Positions 1 through 8,947 are shown, counted from the stretch's first letter. The stretch: 64,000 nt of DNA from Streptomyces sp. NRRL F-5727 (GCF_000719555.1 NZ_JOGX01000034.1:1-64000); one strand, 5' to 3'. Numbers and translations: made by a program. Notes: generated by a model not told the origin, from the letters alone.

Positions 1-7
1 CCGTCGC

Positions 8-1186
8 CTAGCGCCCACCCCCGATCCCCGCCGCCACGCCGGCGAGCAGCGGAGACGCCGGCACCGTGCTCAGCAGCCCGCGCCCGGCCAGCAGTGGGGT
101 GACGCCCTCGCCGAACCAGTACGCCTCCTCCAGATGCGGGTAGCCGGAGAGCACGAAGTGCTCCACGCCCAGGTCGTGGTACTCCTCGATGCGGTCGGCC
201 ACCTCCGCGTGGCTGCCGACGAGCGCCGTGCCGGCCCCGCCCCGCACCAGCCCCACGCCCGCCCACAGGTTGGGCGCGATCTCCAGCCGGTCCCGGTCCA
301 GCGACCCGCCCCCGTGCAGGGCGAGCATCCGCTGCTGCCCCACCGACTCGCTGCGGCCGAGCGCCGCCTGTGCCGCCGCCACCGTCTCGGCGTCCAGGTC
401 GGCGAGCAGCCGGTCGGCGGTCGCCCACGCCTCGCGGGAGGTGTCGCGCGAGAGGGTGTGCAGCCGGATGCCGAAGCGCACGGTCCGGCCGCGTTCCTCG
501 GCGAGCCCGCGGATCCAGTCGATCTTCTCCTTCACCTGCCACGGCGGCTCGCCCCAGGTCAGGTACACGTCCGCGTGCTCGGCGGCGACCGGTCCGGCCG
601 CCGCGGAGGAGCCGCCGAAGAAGAGCTCCGGCAGCGGGTCCGGCGGCAGCGCGGTCAGCCCGCCCACCACCTGGTAGTGCTCGCCCTGGAAGTCGTACGG
701 CCGGCCGCTCCACACGCCCCGCACGACCGACAGGAACTCGGCGGTCCGCGCGTACCGCTGGTCGTGGTCCAGGTGGTCGCCGAACCGCCGCTGCTCGACG
801 GAGTCGCCGCCGGTCACCACGTTGAGCAGCAGCCGCCCACGGGTGATCCGCTGGTAGGTCGCGGCCATCTGGGCGGCGAGCACCGGGGAGAGCACGCCCG
901 GCCGGAACGCCACCAGGAACTTCAGCCGCTCCGTGTGCTGCGCGAGCGCGACCGTCGTCAGCCAGGCGTCCTCGCACCAGGTGCCGGTCGGCGTCAGCAC
1001 GGCCTCGAAGCCGAGCCGCTCGGCCGCCTTGGCGATCTGCGCCAGGTACTCGACGTCGGGTGCGCGGACCCCGGCGCCCGCGCCCGCGCGGTTCCGGGTG
1101 ATCCCGCCGTCGGTGTAGGCGTGCCGGTCGACGAGGGTGCGCCCGTCGCCGCCGGTGGGCAGGAACCAGTGCAGGTGGACCGTCAT
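8..1186 (-). CDS. ssuD: FMNH2-dependent alkanesulfonate monooxygenase
   Basis: A 392-aa LLM-class (bacterial luciferase-like) flavin-dependent oxygenase. In SsuD this enzyme uses reduced FMN and O2 to cleave alkanesulfonates to an aldehyde and sulfite, supplying sulfur in the cytoplasm. The barrel is recognisable from the N-terminal LHWFLPTGGDGR stretch, the LKFLVAFRPG motif and the GRLLLNVVTGGD motif. The length matches the family (about 380 aa). The ATG start lies 3 nt after the ssuA stop, so it is the last gene of the ssuC-ssuB-ssuA-ssuD operon. No reductase gene (ssuE) is in view, so FMNH2 must come from elsewhere. Confidence 0.93.
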   Translation of the reverse strand: MTVHLHWFLPTGGDGRTLVDRHAYTDGGITRNRAGAGAGVRAPDVEYLAQIAKAAERLGFEAVLTPTGTWCEDAWLTTVALAQHTERLKFLVAFRPGVLSPVLAAQMAATYQRITRGRLLLNVVTGGDSVEQRRFGDHLDHDQRYARTAEFLSVVRGVWSGRPYDFQGEHYQVVGGLTALPPDPLPELFFGGSSAAAGPVAAEHADVYLTWGEPPWQVKEKIDWIRGLAEERGRTVRFGIRLHTLSRDTSREAWATADRLLADLDAETVAAAQAALGRSESVGQQRMLALHGGGSLDRDRLEIAPNLWAGVGLVRGGAGTALVGSHAEVADRIEEYHDLGVEHFVLSGYPHLEEAYWFGEGVTPLLAGRGLLSTVPASPLLAGVAAGIGGGR

Positions 1187-1189
1187 GGG

Positions 1190-2227
1190 TCAGTCGTCCT
1201 TTCCGTAGGAGCGCGCCGGGGTGGTGGACGGCGGCAGGTCCTTGTCGAAGCGGTTGTCCACGAAGTCGGCGAAGCGGAACCGGTTCGGGATGAGGCCGAG
1301 CCCGGCGAAGGTGTCGGCGATCTTCTGCTCGGAGGCGATCGCCGCCGCGTCGAGGGCGACCGGGATACGGGTGCCGTTGCTGCGCTTCACGGCGGCGAGC
1401 GCCACCTCGTACGGCAGCCCCGTCTCCTTCGCCCAGACCTTCGCCCACTCCTCCGGGTGACCGAACACCCAGTCCTGGGCGCGCCGCAGCCGTTCGACGA
1501 AGTCGCCGACGGCCTTCGCCTTCTCCGCGTCGGCGAGCGCGGCGGGCGCGGCGACCTGGAAGCCGAGGCCGTTCACGACCCCGCGCCCGTCGGTGAGGAC
1601 CCGGCCGGCACCGCTGTGCAGCACCTGGGAGGTGTACGGGTCCCAGACCGCCCAGGCGTCGACCTTCCCGCTGGTGAAGGCGGCGAGCGCGTCGGCCGGC
1701 TGCAACAGCGTGACCTGGACGTCCTTCAGCGTCAGCCCGGCCTTCTCCAGCGAGCCGATCAGCTGGAAGTGCGCCGAACTTCCCTGCGCCACCGCGATCT
1801 TCCTTCCCTTCAGGTCGCGGGGGGAGCGGAGCGGCGAGTCCTTCGGGACGAGGATCGCCTCGCCCGCCGAGTCGCCGTGGGTCGCGGCGATCACGGTGAT
1901 CTTCGAGCCGGCGCCGGCGGCGAAGACCGGCGGGGTGTTGCCGACGCCGCCGAGGTCGACGGCGCCCGCGTGGACGGCTTCGAGGAGTGGCGGACCGGAG
2001 GTGAAGGTGGACCATTTCACCCGGTAGGGAAGGTCGTCGAGCTCTCCGGCGGCGCGCAGGACCGCCTCGGCGCCGCCCTTCTGGTCGCCCACGTTCAGGA
2101 CGAGATCGCCCTTGCCGTCGGTGCTCCCGCCGGCGTCGGCGCCCGAGGCGGGGGAGCAGGCGGTGGCGGCGAGCAGCGTGAGCGGCAGGAGCAGCGCGGC
2201 GGCGAGGGTGTGTCGGAGGGACGTCAA
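1190..2227 (-). CDS. ssuA: Aliphatic sulfonate ABC transporter, substrate-binding lipoprotein
   Basis: A 345-aa periplasmic-binding-type lipoprotein that captures sulfonates outside the cell for SsuBC. It has a basic N-terminus, a hydrophobic stretch and a lipobox ending at Cys about residue 24 (LLAATAC), followed by a Ser/Gly/Asp-rich linker. The body has SsuA/NMT1 features such as LNVGDQKGG, TSGPPLLEAVHAGAVDLGGVG and AVAQGSSAHFQL. The start codon is TTG, supported by AGGAG six bases upstream. It sits between ssuB (9-nt gap) and ssuD. Confidence 0.92.
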   Translation of the reverse strand: MTSLRHTLAAALLLPLTLLAATACSPASGADAGGSTDGKGDLVLNVGDQKGGAEAVLRAAGELDDLPYRVKWSTFTSGPPLLEAVHAGAVDLGGVGNTPPVFAAGAGSKITVIAATHGDSAGEAILVPKDSPLRSPRDLKGRKIAVAQGSSAHFQLIGSLEKAGLTLKDVQVTLLQPADALAAFTSGKVDAWAVWDPYTSQVLHSGAGRVLTDGRGVVNGLGFQVAAPAALADAEKAKAVGDFVERLRRAQDWVFGHPEEWAKVWAKETGLPYEVALAAVKRSNGTRIPVALDAAAIASEQKIADTFAGLGLIPNRFRFADFVDNRFDKDLPPSTTPARSYGKDD

Positions 2228-2236
2228 GGGAGGCTC

Positions 2237-2971
2237 CTAGGGGTGTGTCGTGCCGGCGAACGCGGTCTGCTCGACGCCGAGTTCGGCGAGGAGGCGACCG
2301 CGGAGGGCGGCGAAGGCGGGGTCGGCGGGGGAGCGGGGGCGGTCGAGGCCGACCGGCGTGTCGTACGCGATGACGCCGTCGCGCATCACCAGCGCGCGGT
2401 CCGCGAGGAGCAGCGCCTCGTCCACGTCGTGGGTGACCAGGAGGACGGTGCAGCCGCGCCGCCGCCACAGCTCGGCGACGAGCCGCTGGGCCTTGATCCG
2501 GGTCAGCGCGTCGAGCGCGCCGAACGGCTCGTCGAGCAGCAACAGGTCCGGATCGCGCACCAAGGCCCGGGCGAGCGAAGCCCGTTGGGCCTCTCCGCCG
2601 GAGAGGGTCTTGGGCCACACGGCGGCCCGGTGGGCGAGTCCGACCTCCTCCAGGGCGCGGTCGGCGACGGCCCGTTCCGGGCGGCCCGGCAGGCCGAGGA
2701 GCACATTGCGCCAGACCCGCTTCCACGGCATCAGCCGAGGGGCCTGGAAGGCGACCGCGCGGCGGCGCGGCACGAGCACGGTGCCGGAGATCTCCCGGTC
2801 GAGCCCGGCGAGCACCCGCAGCAGGGTGGACTTGCCGCATCCGCTGTGCCCGAGCAGCGCGGTGAACTGCCCCGGTTCCAGGGTCAGATCGAGCCCGTCG
2901 ACGACCGGCCGGCCGTCGAAGGACCGGGTCAGTCCACGGACGGTCACTGTCCGGTGAAGGTCGGTCGCCAT
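2237..2971 (-). CDS. ssuB: Aliphatic sulfonate ABC transporter, ATP-binding protein
   Basis: A 244-aa ABC ATPase energising sulfonate import. Walker A is GHSGCGKST (residues 41-49), the signature LSGGEAQ (123-129) and Walker B LLLLDEP (143-149), followed by the H-loop LLVTHDVDEAL. The reading frame stays open far upstream, but the ATG at 2971 gives the normal family length and overlaps the end of ssuC by 28 nt, indicating translational coupling. The Q-loop sequence AVAFQAPRLMPW is typical of the nitrate/sulfonate/taurine subfamily. Confidence 0.92.
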   Translation of the reverse strand: MATDLHRTVTVRGLTRSFDGRPVVDGLDLTLEPGQFTALLGHSGCGKSTLLRVLAGLDREISGTVLVPRRRAVAFQAPRLMPWKRVWRNVLLGLPGRPERAVADRALEEVGLAHRAAVWPKTLSGGEAQRASLARALVRDPDLLLLDEPFGALDALTRIKAQRLVAELWRRRGCTVLLVTHDVDEALLLADRALVMRDGVIAYDTPVGLDRPRSPADPAFAALRGRLLAELGVEQTAFAGTTHP

Positions 2972-3810
2972 TGCAGCAGCAGCCTCTCGAGAGTGCGGAC
3001 GACGGCGTCGGCGAGCAGGCCGAGGAAGGCGTACACGACGAGGCAGACCACGATCACGTCGGTACGGAAGAACTCGCGCGCCTGGTTCATCAGGAAGCCG
3101 ATCCCGGCGTCGGCGTTGATGGACTCCCCGAAGACGAGCGCCAGCCAGGCGGTGGCGAGCGCGTACCGCAGCCCCGTCATCGCCCCCGGCAGCGCGCCGG
3201 GCAGCACGACGTGCCGCACGAGGCCCCACCGTCCGAGCCCCAACGACTGTCCGGCTTCCACGAGTTGGGCGTCGACGCCGCGGATTCCGGCGTACACGTT
3301 CAGATACAGGTGGAAGGCGGTGCCCAGCGCGATCAGGGCGACCTTCGGCGCCTCGCCGATGCCCAGCCAGATGATCAGCAGCGGGATCAGTCCGACCCAG
3401 GGCACGGTCCGCAGCATCTGCACGGTGGCGTCGACGAGGTCCTCGCCGAGCCGGGAGAGCCCGGACAGCAGGGCGAGCGTGACCCCGATCGCCCCGCCGA
3501 TCAGCAGCCCGGCCGCCACCCGCCGGAGCGACACGCCCATCGCGGTCGGCAGGGTCCCGTCCGCGACGAGTGCGGCGGCGGACCGCGCGATCGTCCCGGG
3601 CGAGGCGAGCACCTCGGGCGCGAGCACCCCCGTGGCGCTGGACACCTGCCACACCAGCAGGAGCAGCAGCGGCCCGACGGTCCGCCGCAGCCAGCGCGGC
3701 ACGCCGGGCAGCCGGCCGGACCGGGAGGAGGGAGTGAGGGACTCGATATCCGGAATGGCGGATATGTCCGGCGGAAGGGTAGAAGGAGGGGGCGCGTGAC
3801 CGACGGCCAT
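2944..3810 (-). CDS. ssuC: Aliphatic sulfonate ABC transporter, permease
   Basis: A 288-aa inner-membrane permease of the BPD_transp_1 family. Several hydrophobic helices are visible, with the family EAA-type loop near QSLGLGRWGLVRHVVLPGALPGAMTGLRYAL. I chose the ATG at 3810 because GGAG lies five bases upstream; a longer ORF extends to 3882 without a better ribosome site. It is the first large gene of the ssu operon and follows the leader peptide at 3965-4048. It overlaps ssuB by 28 nt. Confidence 0.9.
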   Translation of the reverse strand: MAVGHAPPPSTLPPDISAIPDIESLTPSSRSGRLPGVPRWLRRTVGPLLLLLVWQVSSATGVLAPEVLASPGTIARSAAALVADGTLPTAMGVSLRRVAAGLLIGGAIGVTLALLSGLSRLGEDLVDATVQMLRTVPWVGLIPLLIIWLGIGEAPKVALIALGTAFHLYLNVYAGIRGVDAQLVEAGQSLGLGRWGLVRHVVLPGALPGAMTGLRYALATAWLALVFGESINADAGIGFLMNQAREFFRTDVIVVCLVVYAFLGLLADAVVRTLERLLLQWRPTFTGQ

Positions 3811-3964
3811 GAAGACTCCGGAAGGGAGGAAGGCGGGAAAGGGGCGCGGACACGCCTCGACGTCACCGCACGCGGAAGGCACACGCGCGCACGGCGAGAC
3901 GGATCAAGGCGTCAGCGTCGGAGCAGGACCGGCCGAGCGGAGGGGGGCCGGCGGAGAGAAGGCG

Positions 3965-4048
3965 TCAGCAGCCGCGGGAACAGGTGGCGGAGGCCACCCG
4001 CAGCAGGTCGATGTGACCGCGCGTGGTGAGCAGGGCTGTACGCAACAT
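3965..4048 (-). CDS. Leader peptide of the ssu operon (cis-acting, Cys-containing)
   Basis: A 27-aa ORF whose core reads TALLTTRGHIDLLRVASAT and which ends Cys-Ser-Arg-Gly-Cys. This ALLT-RGHIDLLRVAS pattern recurs upstream of actinobacterial sulfur-assimilation operons, where short Cys-containing leader ORFs are thought to sense cysteine supply through ribosome stalling. Two Cys codons lie in the last five positions. No Shine-Dalgarno precedes the ATG; instead a promoter is placed so that transcription would start at the ATG (leaderless). It ends 154 nt before ssuC. The peptide probably has no function beyond its own translation; attenuation is inferred from the family. Confidence 0.8.
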   Translation of the reverse strand: MLRTALLTTRGHIDLLRVASATCSRGC

Positions 4049-4084
4049 GGCGCGAAGGTAGCGACCGGCCGCCGACACGGTCAA
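4049..4084 (-). promoter_or_regulatory. Promoter for leaderless ssu leader-peptide transcript
   Basis: On the minus strand TTGACC (4079-4084) is followed after 18 bp by TACCTT (4055-4060), and then by 6 nt to the ATG of the leader peptide. The spacing places the transcription start at or next to the A of the ATG, which matches the absence of a ribosome-binding site. Confidence 0.7.
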
Positions 4085-4139
4085 CGCCGTCTCGGAGCGT
4101 GGACGGGCGATCCTGCACCGCGGACGGCAGGATGACCCC

Positions 4140-4562
4140 ATGTCACACTCCTTCACCACCCGCGTCCTCGACCTCACCACCGGCTCCCGCGAGACGGTCA
4201 CCGACCTCACCCGCGCCTGCGAGGAGTTCCTGACGGAGACGGCCGCGGGCCGCGACGGCCTCCTCAACCTCTTCGTCCCGCACGCCACGGCCGGCCTCGC
4301 GGTCCTGGAGACCGGCTCCGGCAGCGACAGCGACCTCCTCGCCACCCTCCACCACCTGCTCCCCGCCGACGACCGCTGGCAGCACCGCCACGGCACCCCC
4401 GGCCACGGCCGCGACCACGTCCTCCCCGCCTTCCTCCCGCCCCACGCCACCCTCCCCGTCCTGGGCGGCCGCCTCAGCCTGGGCACCTGGCAGTCGGTCT
4501 GCCTGGTCGACACAAATAAAGACAAAGACAACCGTCAAGTGCGGTTGAGCTTCCTGGGCTGA
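4140..4562 (+). CDS. YjbQ/UPF0047 family protein (secondary thiamine-phosphate synthase type)
   Basis: A 140-aa single-domain UPF0047 protein. Members show weak thiamine-phosphate synthase activity in vitro, but the physiological role is unsettled. Typical motifs are LFVPHATAGL near residue 44 and the C-terminal LGTWQSVCLVD(T/N) and RQVRLSFLG. AGGA seven bases before the ATG supports the start. The last 17 codons switch abruptly to A/T-ending codons (aca aat aaa gac aaa, caa, ttg), unlike the rest of the gene. A GC-rich version of the same 3' end lies at 28816-28869. The gene is the insertion target of the element that follows, which appears to have supplied a replacement 3' end. Confidence 0.9.
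   Translation: MSHSFTTRVLDLTTGSRETVTDLTRACEEFLTETAAGRDGLLNLFVPHATAGLAVLETGSGSDSDLLATLHHLLPADDRWQHRHGTPGHGRDHVLPAFLPPHATLPVLGGRLSLGTWQSVCLVDTNKDKDNRQVRLSFLG
4509..4562 (+). repeat. attL: left attachment site
   Basis: Starts at GACAC and runs to the yjbQ stop codon. Aligned without gaps to 28816-28869, both encode D-T-N-K-D, three variable residues, then R-Q-V-R-L-S-F-L-G and stop. The last 17 bases (TGAGCTTCCTGGGCTGA) are identical. The AT-rich codons here suggest this arm is element-derived, with crossover at or near the shared GACAC. Confidence 0.8.
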
Positions 4563-4633
4563 TCGGGAGCCGATCAAGATCGTCCTGGGTGTGGCCGCCA
4601 AATCTCCTTACGCTCCGGCGAAACGGGAGAAAG

Positions 4634-6203
4634 ATGCGCGGTACCACCATGGACGAGATTGAGCGGCCGTACGACGGCTGCAGAAAGTGCCTGCTCGGAG
4701 TACGTCGGCTGTCGCGGGTCAAGGCCGCCACGACCTCGCCCGAACGGCAGCGGGAGGACGTGCTGACGGCTGTCGCAGCCGTAGGCGGGCACATCATCGA
4801 CTGGGCGGACGACTGGGAGGTGTCCGGCGCCACCGACCCGATGACCCGTCCGAAGCTCGGTCCGTGGCTCCGCGACGAGCGGGGGAGGTACGACGGGCTC
4901 GTGGCCGCAGCGGTCGACCGGCTCGGCCGCAACGTGGTCGACTGCCTGAACACCGGCTACAAGATGCGCGACGAGGGGAAGCTCCTCGTCACCTACGGGC
5001 ACGAAGGCGTCTGGAACCTCGACGACCCGAACGACGAGAACCGTTTCACGATGGAGGCATGGGGTGCGCAGATGGAACTGCGCGCCATCCAGCGGCGCAA
5101 CCGCGACGCGACCAAGAAGATACGCGCCGCGGGCCGCCCGAAGGGCAAGCCGTCGTACGGCTTCCAGTACGTCCGTGCTGTCCCGAACGGCAGGGTCGAC
5201 CGCGTCGAGCTCCACCCGCATGCGGCCGAAGTCCTGCGGACCGTCGCCCGCCGCATCCTCGCCGACCCCGAGAACGTGTCGGTGAGCAGTGAGGCCGCTC
5301 GCCTCAACCGTCTTGGCGAGCTGTCGCCGACCGATCACCTTGCCGTCATGTCCGGCAAGCCGGCCGGTGGGCGCCCCCTGGTATCCCACGAGCCTGCGCA
5401 ACATGTTGCTGTCTGAGGCGGCCATGGGCTACCTCGTCCACCAGGGCAAGCCCGTCATCGACCGGACGGGAAACCCGGTTCGCCTGTGCGAGGGGTTGTG
5501 GAACCGCACCACGCACAACGCTTTGAAGGAGGTGCTTCGTGCCAGGGACACCCCGTATCGGGGTCGCAAGACCAACCGGTCGTACCTCCTGACGGAAGTG
5601 GCGCTGTGCGGCCAGTGCCACAACCGTCTCTTCACCCAGACGTCCGCCGATGCTCCGCCCCGCTACGCGTGCACCGCCCGGAACAAGGGCTGGAAGAGCG
5701 CACAGCATTGCCGCCCGGCTCCCAATATGCGCGTCGCGAATCTCGACGCCCTGGTCGAGGGCTGGTTCCTGGAGAAGTTTGGGCACGGTGCGATCGTCGA
5801 GACGGTCTACGATTCCGGAAACGGCATCGCCGACCGCATTGCCGAGGTCAAGGCCAGCCAGCAGCGCCTGCGCGCCGACCGTGAGGCCGGCCTCTACGAC
5901 CAGCCCGACGACGCCGAGTGGTACCGCGAGCGCTACATCGAGCTCTCCCGCGAGCTGAAGGAGCTGGAGAGCGAGCCTCAGCGACCGCCCGGCATGGTGC
6001 AGCGCCCCACTGGCGAAACGGTGGAGGACCGATGGATGAAGGCCCCGGATGTCCAAGCCCGTAAGGAGATTCTGCTGGATTTCGGGGTCAGGGTGACGGT
6101 GTTCTCGGCATCGGCCCCGGTGCGGTGGGTGCCGGGAATCCTGCACGGTTCCGAGCAGAACCCACTGAGCCTGAGCGGATCATTCCGGACTATGGCTACC
6201 TGA
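4634..6203 (+). pseudogene. Large serine recombinase (integrase), frameshifted
   Basis: A site-specific integrase of the large serine recombinase type. The first frame, from ATG 4634 (GGAG four bases upstream), has the catalytic-domain motif GVRRLSR with likely nucleophile Ser27, then TTSPERQREDV and DRLGRN, and the start of the recombinase domain (GRPKGKPSYGFQYV). After a run of five C at 5374-5378 the homology jumps by one base into a second frame: YPTSLRNMLLSEAAMGYL, a zinc-ribbon pattern LCGQCHNRLF with later Cys residues, and a charged coiled-coil (residues rich in Glu/Arg) to the stop at 6203. Removing one C would restore a protein of about 520 aa. It lies 72 nt from attL, as expected for the element's own integrase. 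Confidence 0.85.
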
Positions 6204-6292
6204 GGTCTCGGAGGGATCGGGCGGCACTGTCAAGCCCCGGTATCGGGCGCATCCTGGCGTTCCTTAGTCGAGCGAGCGCCAGGAGCCACCAG

Positions 6293-6943
6293 ATGTCGAA
6301 CACGGATACCGAACTGATCGCAGGCGAGTTGCATATTGCCCACCAGCACGGCTGGTCGACCGACGAGCCCACATGGGCGATCCTGACCATTGACGCGGCG
6401 AAGGCTGCGGACCTGGCCGCCCTTCTCGGAGGAAGGATGAGGGAAGCGCAGGGGCAGGACGGAGCCGCCGAGGTGATTCTGGGCCGGAGCGCCGTCGAAG
6501 CGACACTCACCGGTCCGTCTGCATTTGTCTGTAACACGCTCCGGCGGCGAGGGCTCGCTACCGTCGAAATGGACCAGGCGGGTTCCGCGGCTTTGACTCG
6601 GTCGGAGGCTGGCAAGGCTAACGGGCGCACAAGGACTTGCGACGAGATGGTCAAGGCACGGGCAGGCACCGGCTCGCGCCCTGCAGTGTCGCTGATGCTC
6701 AGTATCGCAGGAGTGGAAGACCTTGGTGTATTCCGACTGACCTCGGAATCCTGGGACTTTTCCGAGGCAGTGCGAGCGCTGTCGGCTGAGGTAGTTCCTC
6801 CCGGTGGCCGGGTGCGCGTCGCGGTGCGTATTCATACGAGTCGCATGACGACTCGGTCTGGAGTGGCGGTGGTGTTCGTCCAGCCTCAGCTTGTCGTTCT
6901 CGATTCATTCTCGGAGAACGTTCATTGGTCCCTGGCGGCGTGA
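6293..6943 (+). CDS. Hypothetical protein next to the integrase
   Basis: A 216-aa protein starting at ATG 6293 (AGGAG seven bases upstream); the frame is open further upstream but overlaps the integrase end. No family is recognised with confidence. It has no signal peptide or membrane helix. A C-terminal block, VSLMLSIAGVEDLGVFRLTSESWDF, resembles the stretch in phage recombination-directionality (Gp3-like) proteins where a short beta segment is followed by F-R-L-x-S-x-S/G-W. Together with its place next to the integrase this makes a directionality factor possible, but that is a guess. Confidence 0.55.
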   Translation: MSNTDTELIAGELHIAHQHGWSTDEPTWAILTIDAAKAADLAALLGGRMREAQGQDGAAEVILGRSAVEATLTGPSAFVCNTLRRRGLATVEMDQAGSAALTRSEAGKANGRTRTCDEMVKARAGTGSRPAVSLMLSIAGVEDLGVFRLTSESWDFSEAVRALSAEVVPPGGRVRVAVRIHTSRMTTRSGVAVVFVQPQLVVLDSFSENVHWSLAA

Positions 6944-6950
6944 CGCGGTC

Positions 6951-6980
6951 CGGGCCCCGTTCCCCTGGGAACGGGGCCCG
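6951..6980. terminator. Bidirectional terminator hairpin
   Basis: A perfect 14-bp inverted repeat (CGGGCCCCGTTCCC and its complement) with almost no loop, in the 80-nt gap between convergent genes ending at 6943 and 7024. No T-tract, as usual in Streptomyces. Confidence 0.8.
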
Positions 6981-7023
6981 TGGCCAGTCGAGCTGGAGGC
7001 ATTGCTGGAACAACCGATGGCGG

Positions 7024-7915
7024 TTACGCCGGTGACACGACCCTGCCCACGGCCCGGTTGATGCGATCACGGATTGCTTCAGTGGGAACGAACGAGAGTG
7101 CCCCCGCGAGCGAATCGAGTACGGAGATGAACCGGCCCGCCTGTTGGCGCAGGTGGGTGTCAAGGAAGCAAGCCACAGCACCCGTGGCGCCGAAGCAGGC
7201 CCGCCGCGCGTACAGCACTGTGAGGGAGAAGGCCCAGCAGGCGTGCAGGAAACCGTAGACGGGACGAGGGGTTCCTCGCCAGGGGGAGAAGAAGGTGACG
7301 TCGGCGGGGAGACGCACGTCGTGTGCGGCCAGGGCGTCGTTGAGCCAGTTGTGGCCGGCCTCGTGGATCAGGTCGCGGGCCAGGACCTCGGGGTGGGCGG
7401 TGTAGTCGGTGAAGACGGTGCCCGGGAGGCGGGTGAGGGCCCAGCTGTGGAGGGTCTCGTCGAGTCGGCGGCGGTTGAGCAGGCAAATGACGGGGGCGTG
7501 CTGGGTGAGCAGGGTGCCGAAGCCGTGCTCGGTCGCGGAGGCAAGGGCGGTACGAACGAGGCGATGGGCCTCGGGTGGGGCAGGGTCGGTGTCGGGGGCC
7601 GATGAGGTAGTACGCGGTTTCGGAGATCTCCGAGCGGAGCAGGTCCGCGGGGCGCGGGCTGAGCACGATGTGCGGGCCGGCCGAGAGGTGGGTCAGGTCT
7701 CGGACCGTCGTACGGCGGTACCAGGCGAGGCGGTCTGCGTCCCGGGCGCGCGCCGCGTGTTCGGCGCCTTCGAGCAGGTGGTGGGCGACGGCGTAGTCGA
7801 GTGCGGACGCGCCGAGGCGGTTGCCGAGTACGGAGGCGATCCGGCTGGTCCGTTGGCGCTGGTGGTCGGCGATACCGTCGAGGGCGACCAGGGCTTCCGG
7901 GGAGAGAGCGCTCAT
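7024..7915 (-). pseudogene. HExxH-type 2-oxoglutarate-dependent peptide beta-hydroxylase, frameshifted
   Basis: Starts at ATG 7915 (GGAG seven bases upstream, MSALSPEALVALDGIADHQRQR). The first frame runs to about residue 106 (SEISETAYYLIGP). At five G on the plus strand (7594-7598) homology moves one base to the second frame, which contains DLIHEAGHNW (HExxH codons at 7351-7365) and the family tail FFSPWRGTPRPVYGFLHACWAF. This is the HEXXH-motif family found beside radical SAM peptide maturases; members hydroxylate precursor peptides using 2-oxoglutarate and iron. One base removed from the run restores about 296 aa. It is the last gene of the minus-strand modification cluster and lies 58 nt after the precursor candidate. 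Confidence 0.75.
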
Positions 7916-7973
7916 CTGGGGGCTCCGGGAGTGGAACGGGGCCGGACCGGGACCTGCCCGGCCCCGTGGCGGG

Positions 7974-8135
7974 TCAGGACTCGGTGGTGGGCTCAGCGGC
8001 GTCGGGCTGCACCGTGGCGGCCAGCCAGGTCTCGGTGGCCGCGTTGGAAGTGTGCGCGGTGGTGCGCACGGGGTCGCTGTCACGCAGGGACGCGACCGCC
8101 TCCAGGAACTCGTCGAACGTCTTGTCGTCTGCCAC
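7974..8135 (-). CDS. Candidate RiPP precursor peptide
   Basis: A 53-aa ORF starting at GTG 8135 with a purine-rich GAGGAGAG stretch upstream. It begins ADDKTFDEFLEAVASLRDSDP, an acidic amphipathic leader-like region, and ends in a Thr/Ala/Glu-rich tail with a single Trp (ATETWLAATV) and PTTES. It sits between the HExxH hydroxylase and the 2OG-Fe(II) oxygenase of a radical SAM cluster, the usual place for a precursor. There is no Cys and no cleavage motif I recognise. The precursor role is inferred from size, composition and neighbours. Confidence 0.55.
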   Translation of the reverse strand: MADDKTFDEFLEAVASLRDSDPVRTTAHTSNAATETWLAATVQPDAAEPTTES

Positions 8136-8227
8136 TGCTCGCTCTCTCTCCTCGGGTAGGGGCGGTGGGTCGGGGCGAAGGGCTGGTGCGGGCGGGCCGC
8201 GGGGGCCGGTCACGGATGCATGGCTCC

Positions 8228-8947
8228 TTACTCGGAGACGAAGAGCGTCAGGAACTTGCGAACGCGGCCGACGCGGACCGGTTCGGTGCCGTGGACGAGC
8301 TGGCTGCCGAAGACCACGAGCGTTCCCGGAGAGGGGGCGACGCTCCATCGCGTGCGCGGCATGCCGCGAAACCAGGGAGAGGACATGTCCGCCCCGTCGT
8401 GTGCGAAGCGCATCCCCGGGGCGTAACCCGACCCGGTCGGCGCCTCGTCGGTGGTCCAGACGGCGCCGCTGCCCGTGGTCTCCACGTAGAACGCCCCGCC
8501 CGTGTCCTGGATGTCCGTGAGCGTGACCGTCGCGGCGGCGATCTGGCGGGGACGGGTGAAGGGATCGGGGGCGATGCCGTCCGCATGCGGGGTGATGTAC
8601 TGGCCGGCGCCGTACTCGAGGTAGATCCACGGCCGGTGGCCGGTGACCGACGGCAGGGTGTGCGTGATGGCGGCCATGTGGAGCTTGAGGGCCTGGTCGA
8701 GGAGGGCGGTCGCCTCGTACGGGATGTCGGTCATCTCGATCCGGCCGGCCGGCTCGTAGACGTCCTGCGCCTCGGCGGGGGAGTGACCGGGGATCTCGTG
8801 GATGGTCGTATGGCGGCCCGCGCCGTACCGGTCGCGCCCGAGGGAGCCGAGCGCGTCGTCCATGACGTCGTTGAGGCGCTCGATCTCGTTCGGCTTGAGG
8901 AAGCTCTCCACGGTCCGGATGGACAGCGTCTCGGCGATGTGGATCAC
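8228..8947 (-). CDS. 2OG-Fe(II) oxygenase (prolyl-hydroxylase-like), peptide-tailoring candidate
   Basis: A 239-aa double-stranded beta-helix dioxygenase. The iron-binding set is visible as His121-x-Asp123 in YITPHADG and distal His219 in QLVHGTEPVR, with Arg228/Arg230 positioned to bind 2-oxoglutarate. GTG 8947 is chosen because it forms a GTGA overlap with the stop of the radical SAM gene and has GGAGG six bases upstream. Family members hydroxylate peptides or small molecules; here a second oxidation of the precursor is likely, complementing the HExxH enzyme. The gene is intact, unlike its neighbours on both sides. Confidence 0.8.
   Translation of the reverse strand: MIHIAETLSIRTVESFLKPNEIERLNDVMDDALGSLGRDRYGAGRHTTIHEIPGHSPAEAQDVYEPAGRIEMTDIPYEATALLDQALKLHMAAITHTLPSVTGHRPWIYLEYGAGQYITPHADGIAPDPFTRPRQIAAATVTLTDIQDTGGAFYVETTGSGAVWTTDEAPTGSGYAPGMRFAHDGADMSSPWFRGMPRTRWSVAPSPGTLVVFGSQLVHGTEPVRVGRVRKFLTLFVSE

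Noticed and set aside
134..3799. A 1221-aa open frame on the plus strand
   Set aside because: It is antisense to the intact ssu operon and rich in Arg/Gly/Pro, a typical high-GC shadow.
4546..4562. Crossover of the integrase within the 17 identical bases at the end of both att copies
   Set aside because: It would leave the AT-rich codons as chromosomal and the GC-rich orphan copy as element-borne, opposite to the codon use of the gene body; crossover near the shared GACAC explains both arms better. Not fully excluded.
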